From the NCBI GenBank assembly GCA_963576565.1, contig OY755046.1, forward strand, positions 56,957,471-57,021,470: a stretch of 64,000 bases of DNA, written 5' to 3'. Position 1 is the stretch's first letter, and every line of letters starts with the position of its first letter. Of this stretch, positions 23,152-34,005 are shown one piece after another. This DNA comes from Aspidapion aeneum (Eukaryota; Arthropoda; Insecta; Coleoptera; Brentidae). The notes beneath the pieces were generated by a model. That model was given only the letters and a program-made list of their open reading frames with translations. It searched no databases and was not told the origin of the DNA. The position numbers and the translations under genes are program-made.

Positions 23152-24213
23152 CAGGGTTTTCCCATATATTTTTACACCATATCTAACACCCGCATGCTTT
23201 ACAAGCTGTCAAAATTGAAGGACGCAGATCCCTACATGTTTGGTGCGGTCTTCTGAATAACAGAGTTATTGGGCCTATATTTTTAAATGGTAACTTAACC
23301 GGAGAAAAATACCATGATTTGTTGCGAAATGAAATAGAAGAGCTTTTAGAAGAACTCCCTGTTAATAACTATAAAAATTTAATATGGCAACAGGACGGAG
23401 CCCCCCCACGTAACATTCAGCCAGTAACGAATTTTTTAAATAATATATATATGTATTGGATAGGAAGATACGGCACATTATTATGGCCAACAAATAGCCC
23501 CGATTTGTCTCTCCTTTATTTTTTTGTGGAGCTACCTAAAAAATAAGGTGTATTATAACAGGCCGCAAATTTTACAACAAAAAATAGAGCAAACAATTGT
23601 TGATCTTAAAGAAAATTTTGCGAACTCTATCTTTTAAGCTATCCACAGAAAATTTGTAAGAATTATTCAAAATTGTATTAATAATCAAGGAGGCTATGTA
23701 GAAAATTAAAAATAAAGTAATAAATATTTTTTTCTTTCACAAAAATTGCATAATTTTTTGTTTTTACTGGCTTGTGGCGCCACACATTACTGCGCAGAAT
23801 CACCCCGGATAGTAAATATTAATTAATTATATACCTTACAAAAGTAACAGCATCACTTTTTGTTTATGCGATTGTCTTTTTCATGGCTGCCTTGATGTTT
23901 TAGGGAGATCAATTTAAGTGTTTTAAACATTTAAGCGCATATATCTCCAAACCTAATGAATAAAATAATACAATGATATATATTTTTAAAATCAGGGATA
24001 AAAGATCTATAAATATCTAAAATAATATACCGGGTGTTCCCTTTAAAAAAACCATCGACCAGTCAAATTTTGACATTTAGATTTTTGTTTTGACATTCCG
24101 ACTTCAAAATTATTAAACTTCGTAAAAAAATATGAAACTTGTATTTATCATTTTTTGATATCTATTCAAATAAACATTTTAAATATGGTGTAAAAATATA
24201 CGGGAAAACCCTG
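23152..24213 (+). mobile_element. Tc1/mariner-type element abutting the previous MITE
   Basis: Ends CAGGGTTTTCCCATATATTT and (inverted at the right) CAGGGTTTTCCCGTATATTT, continuing TTTACACCATAT. TA is at 23150-23151 and 24214-24215; the left TA is shared with the element ending at 23149. It encloses transposase remains. Confidence 0.85.
23200..23640 (+). pseudogene. Tc1/mariner (IS630-type) transposase remnant
   Basis: The open frame runs from about 23200: VKIEGRRSLHVWCGLLNNRV, IGPIFLNGNLTGEKYHDLL, IWQQDGAPP, WIGRYGTLLWPTNSPDLSLL. These match the C-terminal half of insect Tc1/mariner transposases of the QQDGAPPH type. The second catalytic Asp (QQD) is kept, but the third position (normally SPDLTPLDFF) reads SPDLSLLYFF, so Asp is lost. 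The frame shifts after VELPKK; the N-terminal DNA-binding domains and first Asp are absent. Inactive. Confidence 0.85.
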
Positions 24214-24256
24214 TACATTATATAATTTTTTTTTAATAATAATAAAAAATACTTAC

Positions 24257-24290
24257 GATTCATTTAGGTTTTTTGCTTCTCCTGATGAAC
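24257..24290 (-). CDS. Fas3: Fasciclin 3 cytoplasmic microexon
   Basis: This 34 nt exon lies between a good acceptor (TTTAATTTATAG) and a GTAAGTA donor, phase 1 in and phase 2 out. Read from the transmembrane exon it encodes GSSGEAKNLNES, the final codon being completed by the first base of the exon at 22306-22726. Both junction phases fit, and the product leads straight into SDTESADV, a motif I recall from the Drosophila Fas3 cytoplasmic tail (TSDTESAD). It is too short to be found by ORF length. Confidence 0.8.
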
Positions 24291-25528
24291 CTATAAATTA
24301 AATTAAAAAAATGATAAGTTCTACATTGTGTATGTTTATTTACATTTATATTGTTGTGTTATTTTGGTTTGTGGTAGTTTGCTTTGAATATTTTCGATAA
24401 ATGAGTTTGATGAGGAGTTTTTTCTGTTTTTTTATATAAATTTTGTTTTAGTTTTATTGCTTGTAAGATAAGGGATATACATATTTAAAAAAAAACAAAA
24501 ACAAAATAAATTGTATACATTTAATAAAATCTTTTACTGAACAAATATAATGATGGGAGAAACATTCAAGTATATTATTTTATATTATACACATTTTGTT
24601 AAGGTTAAGTAACAATTACCTAATATAATATTATAATTTTAATTTTTTTTATGATACTTACAAGAATTTTCAAACGTGGCAATAAATTTTAAGAAAATTA
24701 TTTTGATTAAATTATTTTTTATCAGTGTCAAAAATTATTTACAATTCTAGCCTACTTAAAACCATTTCTTTAAAAAAATTAATTAATAAAAAATAAACAT
24801 AGGTAGTTATTTTTAAAAAGTATTATTGTCACATTAAATTTAAAATATAAATTATTACCTAAAATTATAGTATATCTAAATTAAAGATAAAAAATTAAAA
24901 TACAAAAAATATATTTTTTTAAATAAATAAGTTAGTAAAACATGAAAAAAATTGCTTAAATGAAATTACTATTCTGCGATATATTCACATCAATATGAGT
25001 TTTTTGATTATACATATATATGTATGTTTTTTTTATAAAAAAATATATAAAACCTAAATAAACCTAAATTTAAAAATAATGGCAGTTGATAGTTCTAATT
25101 AAATAAAAAATACCCTTAGAAAATTTAGAAAAAATTATTTTAAATTTATTTGATTTCTGTTTCTTGGTCCTTAGAGATACATAATTTAATAAAGTAAAAA
25201 CTAAATTTAGGGAATGTTTTTTTTTGTTCTGAATTTGGCTCTACTCTCTAATTTGAAAGTTATCATTTACACATAGGTATTTAATAGTGGACAAAAATGC
25301 TTGATTTTATGACTACATACTGGTTATGTAACCTTATTCTATTTTATTTTTATGTAGCTAAAAATGCACGTAATATAATTGTTTATACACCTAGTGCAGT
25401 ACAATACATTTTTCTTTATCTATAGAATGAAATGTATTCTCAAAATCACTTTTTACATTTTTTTACAAGCTCAATAAAAAATATATGGAAAAAAGTGCAA
25501 ATATGAGTTTTGACAAAATAAGTACGTA
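24291..25528. other. Fas3 intron, very AT-rich, nothing recognised
   Basis: Long A/T runs, no coding frame, no repeat boundary that I can define. Confidence 0.6.
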
Positions 25529-26516
25529 CCGGGTGGGCCAAAAAAACCGGTCAATTTTTTTTCATTATAACTTTTGAACTATTTCATCGATTTTAATGGG
25601 ACAAACTGCACTTGGCAGAGAATCAATCAAAGTTTTGACTAAATATATGCTTTTGTCCTCCATCATAAAATCCAAGATGGCGGACGAAATTAAATTGTAC
25701 CCTTCAAAGATGCTCGTTTATTCTTGTGTTGCAAACATGTTTTAATTATTTTTTTAAATTAATAAAAAAGCTGCACTCTTGCCACGCACAAGGTACGAAC
25801 CAGCAAAATCGGTTTAATGGTTCTAAAACAAAATATTTTTATTTCAACCATTGTTTTGAATATTATACGATTGCCTTGCCAATCATGTCTGCATTTATTT
25901 CCTTATAAATTCATTTCTACTGAACCGACTTTGATGAAATAAAAAACATCCTGGTGAGAATTGAATGCTTTTTAAAGATGATGATCAAAATTTACCGTCA
26001 TCTTAAAATTTAAGATGGCGGACAGAATCATACTTGATTCTTCAAAGCAAGCGCGGATTTGAGGGGGGGTAACGGTTTAAAAAGCAATCAATTCTAACCA
26101 GGATATTTTATTAAAATCGGTTTAGTAGTAATGAATTTATAAGGAAATAAATGCAGACATGATTGGCAAGGCAATCGTATAATATTCAAAATAATGAAAC
26201 AAAAATATTTTTTTTAGAACCACCGAATCGATTTTGCTGATTCGTACCTTGTTGTGAATGGCAAGAGTGCAGCTTTTTTACTAATTTAAAAAAATTATTA
26301 AAACATGTACGCAACACAAGAATAAACGAGCATCTTTAAAATGTACAATTTAATTTAGCCTGCCATCTTGGATTTTGAGATGGCGGACAAAAAAATATAT
26401 TTAGTCAAAATTCTGATTAATTTTCTGCCAAGTGCAGTATGTCCCACTAAAATCGAATGTATAGTTCAAAAGTTATAATGAAATTAAAATTGTCCGGTTT
26501 GTTTTGGCCCACCCAG
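25529..26516. mobile_element. CCGGGTGGGCC foldback MITE (copy 2)
   Basis: Same family as 20653-21625: ends CCGGGTGGGCCAAAAAAACC and GGTTTGTTTTGGCCCACCCAG, TA-flanked. The arms run about 480 bp to a centre near 26050 (CGCGGATTTGAGGGGGGG). They contain CCAAGATGGCGGACG and CTTCAAAGATGCTCGTTTAT in inverted order. Confidence 0.85.
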
Positions 26517-26802
26517 TATAAGGAATAATAATAAAATATATAAATACAGACACTAAAACCTCAATCTGATTGTATGTCCCGCTTACTCATGCTTTATTTG
26601 AAAATATATTTTTAATTGTTTTGCAAGTATAATTATTCTTATTTATATATTTTATCGTGTTTCAATTTAACATATTTTTTAATGCCAGTCAAAAATTGAA
26701 TAAAATATAATCCATACAGAATATAATTAAAATATATTTTTGATCAATTTAACTAAAGGACAGGGGAATGGGTGAAGAATATAATAAATAGCCCCGTGCA
26801 GA

Positions 26803-27458
26803 GTTTTCCAAATTCGATGTTTTTAGGGCGTATCAGTTTCCATGGGAGAGAATAAAATTTTTTTTTTTTGGTGATTGAATTTTATCTGTCATTTTTAATT
26901 TAGCTATAAAGTGGGTATTGTTTTTATGAAATGATCCTTTATTTCTATATATTCTTTGTATTTTTTTATGTAATGTGTTTTCAGTGGCGCACCCAGGAAC
27001 ATGTCTTGGGGGGGGGTAGCCTCATGATGTCGAATTTGAAGCTATTTTTTGTGTATTTTCATGAAATATGTGGAAAATATGTAAAAAAATCTAAGGCTTG
27101 GGGGGGGGGGGCGGGTCCCGAGGCCCCCACTGGGTGCGCCCATGGTGTTTTTATTTAATATTTTGATTTGTTTATTATGTTTAAAGTATTTTAAAATGAT
27201 AAAATTAAAAAACCATTAAGAATAAAGAGGTTTTTTAAAAATAAAATTATATAAAACAATAAAAAAAAAATTTATTGTATCTAAAATAAATAATGTATAA
27301 AACTGTTTTGCATAGTGACCAGAAGGTGTATTCTGTGTATAAAAACTTAATATAGTTTGAGATTCAGGGGGGGGGCATAATTTTCCCTCTCCGTCAGATG
27401 TTTTCTATCTCCCCCAGAAATACTTGAATTGAAGCCTCTAAAAAACATCGAATTTGGC
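26803..27458. mobile_element. Inverted-repeat element hosting a CAGTGGCG element
   Basis: CCAAATTCGATGTTTTTAGG near 26808 recurs inverted (AAAAACATCGAATTTGG, about 27440-27458). The 26982-27145 element is nested inside. Confidence 0.5.
26982..27145. mobile_element. Short CAGTGGCG-type element
   Basis: Starts CAGTGGCGCACCCAGGAACA and ends CCACTGGGTGCGCCCATGG. Two G runs (27008-27016, 27099-27110) lie inside. The 75-codon frame over it is not a gene. Confidence 0.6.
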
Positions 27459-27675
27459 CGTCCTGTACGTTAGCAAAACATATTTTAATAAACCTAAATA
27501 ATTTAAAATGTATGTTGAGTATCGTTTAAAAAATTCACAGCAAATACAACGAAACCGTTTTGAGTTTTATGTTATGCCTTAAAATAAACCGCAATGCTAG
27601 GCCATTGTCTCAATAACAGACTATAAATATAGACCGTTTTCCTAGTGTCTAATAATTTTTTAGACAATAGTTTAA

Positions 27676-28530
27676 CACCAGTATTTACTAAAGGGTCTAC
27701 AGTGCTCGCTACAAATCCTCGATCTACAAGATTTAGGTTGAAGGTTTAACTTATTTTTCCCGTAAATGCAATAGTTATTAATATTTATATAAATTGTTCA
27801 TAAATACGTTGCGATATGGGTTATCTTTTTTCGTTGTAACAAAGACATTAGTTCCACAGAAAGGTTAGAAATAAATAAAAATAATATAATATTTTGGTTT
27901 AAAAATGGTAGCCATATTTAAACCTCTAAACGACACTAGGAAATGTCCAATAAAGTTAGTGTCAGCTGTCCGCTATATTTTACATGTTAATTTTTTAGAC
28001 AAGTTAGCGATGATTAAACCGATGTTTGATTATTTTGGTGGATGTGTAATTGAAACCGGATTCTAATATATTTTGTGCTTTTTACAATATTTAAATCTAC
28101 AGACATAGTTTTAAGTTATTTATGTATTATTTCGCTTTGAAAATGTTTGTATATAAGTATTTTTATCAATCATGGATTATTTCTATTGTTTTTCGAACTT
28201 TAAACCACCCTCAGGGGTGGTACTACAATTTGAGACTATTTTTAACGGGAATCCTATGACTGCACGGACTAAATTTCCAAAAAATTAAATTTCGTTACAA
28301 ATTTTTTATGTGGTTTTTCTTTATTTCTAAAGTTAATTTGAATTTATATAAGATGAAACTCACTGAGAAATGCTTAATATCATATTGCACATTAGGGTGA
28401 ACCGAATCTTTGCAGCTATTTAACCTGTGCGTATTAAAAAAATACACTTAAACCAGTAAGTATCAAGTCTATAGATTTGATACTTAAACCCGGTCTAAAG
28501 TGCTAAGTTTTAAGGTCTTAAATACTAGTG
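27676..28530. mobile_element. CACCAGTATTTAC-ended element (copy 2, no palindrome)
   Basis: Starts CACCAGTATTTACTAAAGGG and ends TAAATACTAGTG. Collinear with 18942-20574 but without the 645 bp palindrome. It has a private short hairpin AAACCACCCTCAGGGGTGGT at about 28202. Confidence 0.8.
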
Positions 28531-28639
28531 TAAGTGTCTAAATAAATACCTTGATTTTAGCAATTAATTAGAACTCTCTAAATAAAATTTTAACTTATAG
28601 ACCATTGGAAGTACCTTTCGGAAAGGAAAAAAATAATAA

Positions 28640-29245
28640 CAGCATGAAAACTATTGGAATTTTTAGAAAATATATCGCAGCCAACAGGAAAAATAAACTA
28701 AACTCGATCTGAGTTATTAGGGTGAAATGGGGTGAGCTTTTATGGGTGGATAATGGTTTTTAACAGTTCTCAGCGAAACTAAACCTTTTGAAAAAAGTTG
28801 AATAGGTAATAAAATCGTCTATTCTATAAACCACTTTTTGTATAACCTGAAATTTCAAAAATCGAAAAAACCGGTTATTTCATTTCAGATTTTTATATTC
28901 TAAATTTTTACAAAATTTTTGATAAATAAATTACAACGTATAAAGAACATAAAAAGGTGAAAAGCTATACAAACTTGTGGGATATAAAAATCAAAAACAT
29001 TTTTTTTTAAATTCCTTAAAAAATTTTGGTTTAAGTACAAAAATGATTTATACTAAAGTTGTAGACCTTTCTATTACCTATATGTTTTATATGTTTTAAT
29101 AATACCCTAGGAAATACCATTGTCGACCTATAAAAGTTGACCGTATTTCATCCTAATAACTCGGATCGAGTCTAATTTATTTTGCCTGTTGGTTACGATG
29201 TGTTTTATTTTATTTTTAATAGTTTTCATGCTTCTATAATATTAT
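28640..29245. mobile_element. ~600 bp palindrome
   Basis: The left arm GCATGAAAACTATTGG, CAGCCAACAGGAAAAATAAA, CTCGATCTGAGTTATTAGGG recurs inverted at about 29110-29235 (CCTAATAACTCGGATCGAGT, TTGCCTGTTGGTTACG, AATAGTTTTCATGC). Confidence 0.7.
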
Positions 29246-29345
29246 TTAAAGATATTTAAAGATTAGGTATTTATTTAAATAAATAAATTGTATATAATAA
29301 AAACTTTGACAATGGCTACGCAATTGCGGAATTTAAAGACCATTA

Positions 29346-31022
29346 GGCAGTGTTGCCAGACTTTTCTGATGACTTTCCTTCAACTAAGTGACAAAAACCC
29401 TTTATATCTTTTAAAACGGTAACGACCCACTAAGCACAAAATCGTAAAAAAACGTTAAAAATCCTAACGAAAATTTCATTTAAAAGCATTACCAAAAATA
29501 TATTTCTTAATAACGTTAAGAAACCAACATTAAAAAGACCATTATTTCACTAACATTAAAAATAATACCATCAATATATGGTTATTTTTATAATGTTTTT
29601 CCTAGATCTCACTTCTAACGTTGAATTTAAGATATATGAAGCTAATAAATGTCTTGTTTTTTAAACATTAAAAAGAAATAATACTATACAGGGCGCTGCC
29701 ATAGTCCCATCAGCAGAACGGGTCATCGCCATTTTTAGTTGCGTTTCGCTGCGAGTTGATACGAGTCGGTAGCAGATACGCTTTGTATAATTTTGGTTAA
29801 AATATTTGCCTTTTCTTGAATCAAACATGGCAAATTAAAAGCACAAATATTAATCTTAAGAGTGAATACATATTTGGATCGGAATATTACTCCAGTTGTG
29901 TGGGAAAGATGGTATAGTTAAAGAACAACAAATGTGTTTGCAGTGATCTAAATGAAGCACCACAACATAAGGTAAGAAAGTAAATAAAAGAAAAAAAAAT
30001 GGTTTTGTGTGAAATATCGCATACCTAACGTTATAGGTAATCAGACAGGGAATGCGACAATTCACCGCGGACGATTAGCCGCCGGTTCATTCCGTATTCA
30101 TTTGAGGCAGAATTCGCAAGTCTCGCAGTGGGACCAAACGAATGCTTCGTCTGCATTCATGCTAAATTGAATACGCGCCTTGAAATTGTTTGCCTTGTAT
30201 TCATTTGAGCATGAATTGTTTGGCCTCGTAGCGAGGCACTTACTACAAAATTATTGTTTACATAGAATTTTTAATTTTATTTTCAGAAGCTACGGATTCG
30301 AATTTCCTTTACTGAGTGTCGAGTTCACGAAAACCTCAACAGACTGTTGCTGCCCTGCGTTTCCAAAATAGAAGAATTTTATTTACGTTATTTATGTTAC
30401 CTTATCTTTAGAGATATTTGGAAAAAATATATTTTTTCATTGTTAAAAACATTTATTTTTCAATTTTAGAAAAACATTTCTTTTCCACTGTCAAAAATCA
30501 ATATTTTTTTAACGTTCGAAAAACACTTTAAAAAAATGTTATAAAAACATAACATTATTTTTCTAACGTCAGAAAACGGGTTATTAAGCTTCTTTTTCAA
30601 TATACATATGACGTTAGAACTAACATCCAACCTAATGTTATGTTTTTAAATTATACATTATTTTGACATTATTACAATGTTTTTGTGTTTAGTGGGGCGT
30701 TGGTGGTCGACACCAAACCAAAAAAAGCTTTATACCATGAACAAATGTTTTTAATAAAAATGGATGAAAAAAGCAAACAAATAAAAGATTTACAACTCAA
30801 ATCATTCATTACAAAAACCAAAATTGAAAATAAAGTATTTAAATTTACCTACGTTAGTTAAGTTTGCTAAAATTATTGGAAGATTTGCAAAAAATATAAC
30901 TTTGCCCCAAATTAGTCAAAATCCTTCAGATTCGGATAAAAACCTTCAATCCTTCAATAGTAAAATTTTTGGATCAAAAACCTTCATATCGAAGAAAAAC
31001 CTTCTAATCTGGCAACACTGCC
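29346..31022. mobile_element. GGCAGTGTTGCCAGA element containing a nested element
   Basis: Ends GGCAGTGTTGCCAGACTTTT (left) and TCTGGCAACACTGCC (right). Inside, 29421-30701 is bounded by ACGACCCACTAAGCACAAAA and the inverse TTTTGTGTTTAGTGGGGCGT. The core (about 29690-30370) has no identifiable gene; the 60-71 codon frames match nothing I know. It ends only 64 bp from the Fas3 short-tail exon. Confidence 0.6.
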
Positions 31023-31085
31023 ATTCGGAATGTTGTTAATCGACTTATGACAGTCTTTTGTTTCAAAATTAAACAATTCTAGCTC

Positions 31086-31252
31086 TTAAACGGCAGTGTC
31101 GATTTTCTTCTCCTTTTTGATGACGTCATTGGCATCGATATCATCCACGATCACGTGATGTGGGTTGTCCACTCCGTTGCCGTGGTGATTAATTATGTCA
31201 GTATTGCCCTGGAAGTTGTCCGCTCCGGTATAATCGATTATTGTGGCGCCAC
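31086..31252 (-). CDS. Fas3: Fasciclin 3 alternative terminal exon (short tail, PDZ-ligand-like end)
   Basis: This exon has a good acceptor (CTTTGTTATAG) and 167 nt of coding sequence to a stop codon. Entered in phase 1 from the transmembrane exon it makes GGATIIDYTGADNFQGN, then a His/Asn/Asp-rich stretch (NHHGNGVDNPHHVIVDDID) and ANDVIKKEKKIDTAV-stop. The tail is 54 residues past the junction codon. The last four residues, DTAV, fit the class I PDZ-ligand consensus (S/T-x-V), so this isoform could dock to a PDZ scaffold. It is used instead of the 24257/22306 pair, since it ends the protein. An in-frame ATG upstream of the acceptor is intronic. AATAAA-type signals lie downstream (for example near 30380 and 30455), but the region is so AT-rich that this means little. 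Confidence 0.8.
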
Positions 31253-31419
31253 CTATAACAAAGAGATGATACTGTTTGAATTGTGGCATTTAAAAAAATA
31301 ATAAAATGTTGAAACAGGAAAAATAAAATATCCAGCATATTTTGTTTAATCGAGTTATTTTAGGCGACTTTGGGGAGTTTTTTTAAAGGAAGATATAAAA
31401 AAAATCCGTACATTATATT

Positions 31420-32480
31420 TTTTTAAAGTGGGAAGCGGTTTATTCATATAATCTAAAAACTTCTTTTTTAAAGATTTTTTATGAGGATTTTAACTGTTAG
31501 AAAAAATTTCTACTATATTTCGTTATATTATTATTTTTTATTTTATATGTTAATTTATTTCTGGAAAAAAAATTTTGAACAGCAAATTATGAAATCAGTC
31601 AAAAAATAATTAGTTACCAAAAAATCGTTAATTTTAAAAGAAAAAAACTAAATTTAATTTGACAGGAAAAGTTTTGGAAAGAGGTTTATTTATAATCTAC
31701 AAACTTCTTGTTTATAGATTTTTTATGAGGAATTTACCTGTTAAAAAATGTCCACTTTATTTCTTTGTATTTTTTGTTTTTATTTTATTAAGCTTGAAAA
31801 AGTATTGTTAAACCAGCTAATTCTGAACGCAGTCAAAAAATAATTTTAAAAAATAATTTCTTTGTTTTTATTTTGTATGTGAATTTATTAAGCTAGAAAA
31901 ATATTATTTTTAAAACAGCAAATTATGAAATCAGTCAAAAAATAATTAACTACCAAAAAATCAGTTATTTTAAAAGAAAATGTTTGGTTATATTAATATT
32001 GTTATGAAATTAATTTTAAAAGATGGTCATTCCATACAAAAAAAAAATTAATTTGACAGGTAAATTTTGGAAAGAGGTTTATTTATAATCTATAAACTTA
32101 TTTTTTATAGTTTTTGTATCAAGAGTTTAACTGTTAAAAATGTCTATTTTATTTTATTATATTCTTTGTTTTTATTTTACATTGCAATTTATTAGGCTGA
32201 AAAAAATATTTTTAAACCAGGAAATTTTGAAATCAGTCAAAAAATAATTTTAAAAAACTATTTCTTTGTTTTTTTATTGTTGATTTATTAGGCTGGAAAA
32301 AATATTTTTAAAACAGCAAATTATGAAATCAGTAAAAAATATTTAGATACTAAACAATCATTTATTTTAAAAGAAAATTTTTCGCCCTTATTAATATTTT
32401 TATAAAATTCATTTTAAATGATGGTCATTTCATCAAAAATGCCAACTTTATATAATATCTAAAAAACTAAATTTAATTTG
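31420..32480. repeat. Three tandem ~330 bp AT-rich units
   Basis: Units starting near 31425, 31665 and 32050 share AATTTGACAGGNAAANTTTTGG, AGAGGTTTATTTATAATCTA, AACAGCAAATTATGAAATCA and GTCAAAAAATAATT. Confidence 0.7.
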
Positions 32481-32771
32481 ACAGGTAAATTCTTTATAAA
32501 AGCATCTATAAAAAAGCAAACTAAAATGAAATTTAAATAAATAAAAAAGTAAGTCAAATAGAAATACTTGAAACTGTATTTATTATTTATCTTATAAATA
32601 TTCATTCGAAGCGTTAGTTCGTACTGGTGATATTTAAGAAAACTGTTAAATGTCGTGTAATTTCTGTTTGAAATTTAAAGTGAGAAACTAAAAACTTATA
32701 CTAAATAAAAAAGCAGAATATCTCTAAAAATACAGCGTAAATAAAAAACAATGCAATAAAACAACCTTCAT

Positions 32772-32911
32772 CAGTGGCGTTGATAGATTTTTGTGTTGGG
32801 AAGGAGATATAGCTCAGAAATAAATCCCATTTTTGTTTTTTTTTAATTTATACCTATTTTATCTTTTTTTGGGGGGGATTGATGTCCTTCACCCCCTTAT
32901 TTACGCCACTG
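32772..32911. mobile_element. Short CAGTGGCG-type element
   Basis: CAGTGGCGTTGATAG at the left, TTACGCCACTG at the right, a G run in the middle; 140 bp. Confidence 0.6.
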
Positions 32912-32979
32912 ACTTTTCTTCTTTAGAGATATTCTACGTTTTTACAAAAAACAAAAATAAATAAACGAAAAAAAATTAC

Positions 32980-33016
32980 CTTCTAAATATCTTGGGTTTT
33001 CCATGTACTGATTCAG
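32980..33016 (-). CDS. Candidate alternative Fas3 cytoplasmic microexon
   Basis: A 37 nt interval (or 28 nt, 32980-33007, using the CAG acceptor) ends at a GTAATT donor. In the phase left by the transmembrane exon it reads AESVHGKPKIFR and exits in phase 2, exactly the phase needed by the terminal exon at 22306-22726. It could therefore replace microexon 24257-24290. Against it, the upstream sequence is purine-rich with no good pyrimidine tract. Treat it as a hypothesis. Confidence 0.25.
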
Positions 33017-33507
33017 CTTTGATTTTGGTTTCGTTTTATTGCAATTTTTTTTATAATATTACGCTGTATTTTTTTTGTCTTGTCAAAAAAAATATTTTTA
33101 AATATTCTAAACACTAAAAAAATATAAAAAATCAAATATCTATATATTTACTGTGTATACATGCCTCAGAAAAAAATTATAATTTGTTTAAATTTTAACA
33201 ATTTATAAAAAATAATGCATTGTTTCGTGCAAAAAAATATTTATTAAAAAAAATCATAGTTACAAAAATATAAATAACTATATCGTGCAAATTATATAAA
33301 AAAATATATTTAGTTTTAAAAACTAAAAATTAGATAAGTTCCTACTTATTCTATTTGTTATTTACAATAATTAATTTAGTATATTCGTTATGTTTTAAAC
33401 TAACGAAATTTAAAAAAATAGTTTATACTAAAAATCAGAAAAAAAATAATACAAAAAAACTAACAGAACTGCACTAAACTAACTGAAACTTTTAAACGAG
33501 AACTTAC

Positions 33508-33557
33508 CAAAAATATTTTGCATTTTTTGCTTACGATTTAGTTGTGATGCACGTAAG
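33508..33557 (-). CDS. Candidate stop-containing Fas3 microexon
   Basis: A 50 nt minus-strand interval has a convincing acceptor (TTTTTGTCTCTCTAG) and a strong GTAAGT donor. In the frame set by the transmembrane exon it would add AYVHHN and then a stop, giving an almost tail-less Fas3 or an NMD substrate. Another frame is fully open (LRASQLNRKQKMQNIF) but does not match the transmembrane exon's phase. This is splice-signal evidence only; it may be a chance pair in AT-rich intron. Confidence 0.25.
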
Positions 33558-33705
33558 CTAGAGAGACAAAAAGATTACGAAAAAAATTAAAAATAAATAT
33601 GAACAAGAAAAAAACAAAATATTTTTATGGTAACTTAATGGTGAAAAAAAAGGTTCGGTGATTTTTACAATCGCACGCACTGATAAATACAAAAATATCG
33701 AACCA

Positions 33706-33860
33706 TACAGGGGCGTTCCCAGACTTTTAAAAAAGAGGGGGGGGCAATTTCAATTTAAAAAAATATATATAATGATATTTCTGCTCAGGTGTGTAACACA
33801 TGTGCCTCTCTTATATTTGCAGTTCTCTGGACAATAGCCCCCACTGGGACCGCCAATGAA
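33706..33860. mobile_element. CAGGGGCG-type short element
   Basis: CAGGGGCGTTCCCAGACTTT at the left is mirrored by CCCCACTGGGACCGCCAATG at the right, with a G run inside. Confidence 0.45.
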
Positions 33861-33869
33861 CCATGGGTG

Positions 33870-33990
33870 AAATTAAAAAACAAACAATCATAAAAAAAAG
33901 TTTCCTGTGCTTCGGCCGGGACTTGAACCCGGAACCTTTAGCTTTGTACATCAACGCATTATAGTTAAGGAAGATTTCTGAAAATCCGCT
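33870..33990 (-). mobile_element. tRNA-derived SINE-like copy
   Basis: The minus strand holds a tRNA-like 3' half: CAAAGCTAAAGG, then the B-box GGTTCAAGTCC in CCGGGTTCAAGTCCCGG, then CCGAAGCAC. The acceptor stem does not close, so I call it a SINE head, not a tRNA gene. The plus-strand copy at 35953-36060 shares AAAGCNAAAGGTT, the B-box and GAAGCAC. Confidence 0.55.
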
Positions 33991-34005
33991 TTTTAGAAGC
34001 ATTTT

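Noticed and set aside
33905..33965. tRNA gene on the minus strand.
   Set aside because: Only the B-box and T-arm are good; the acceptor and D arms do not pair. A sister copy at 35953-36060 supports a SINE.
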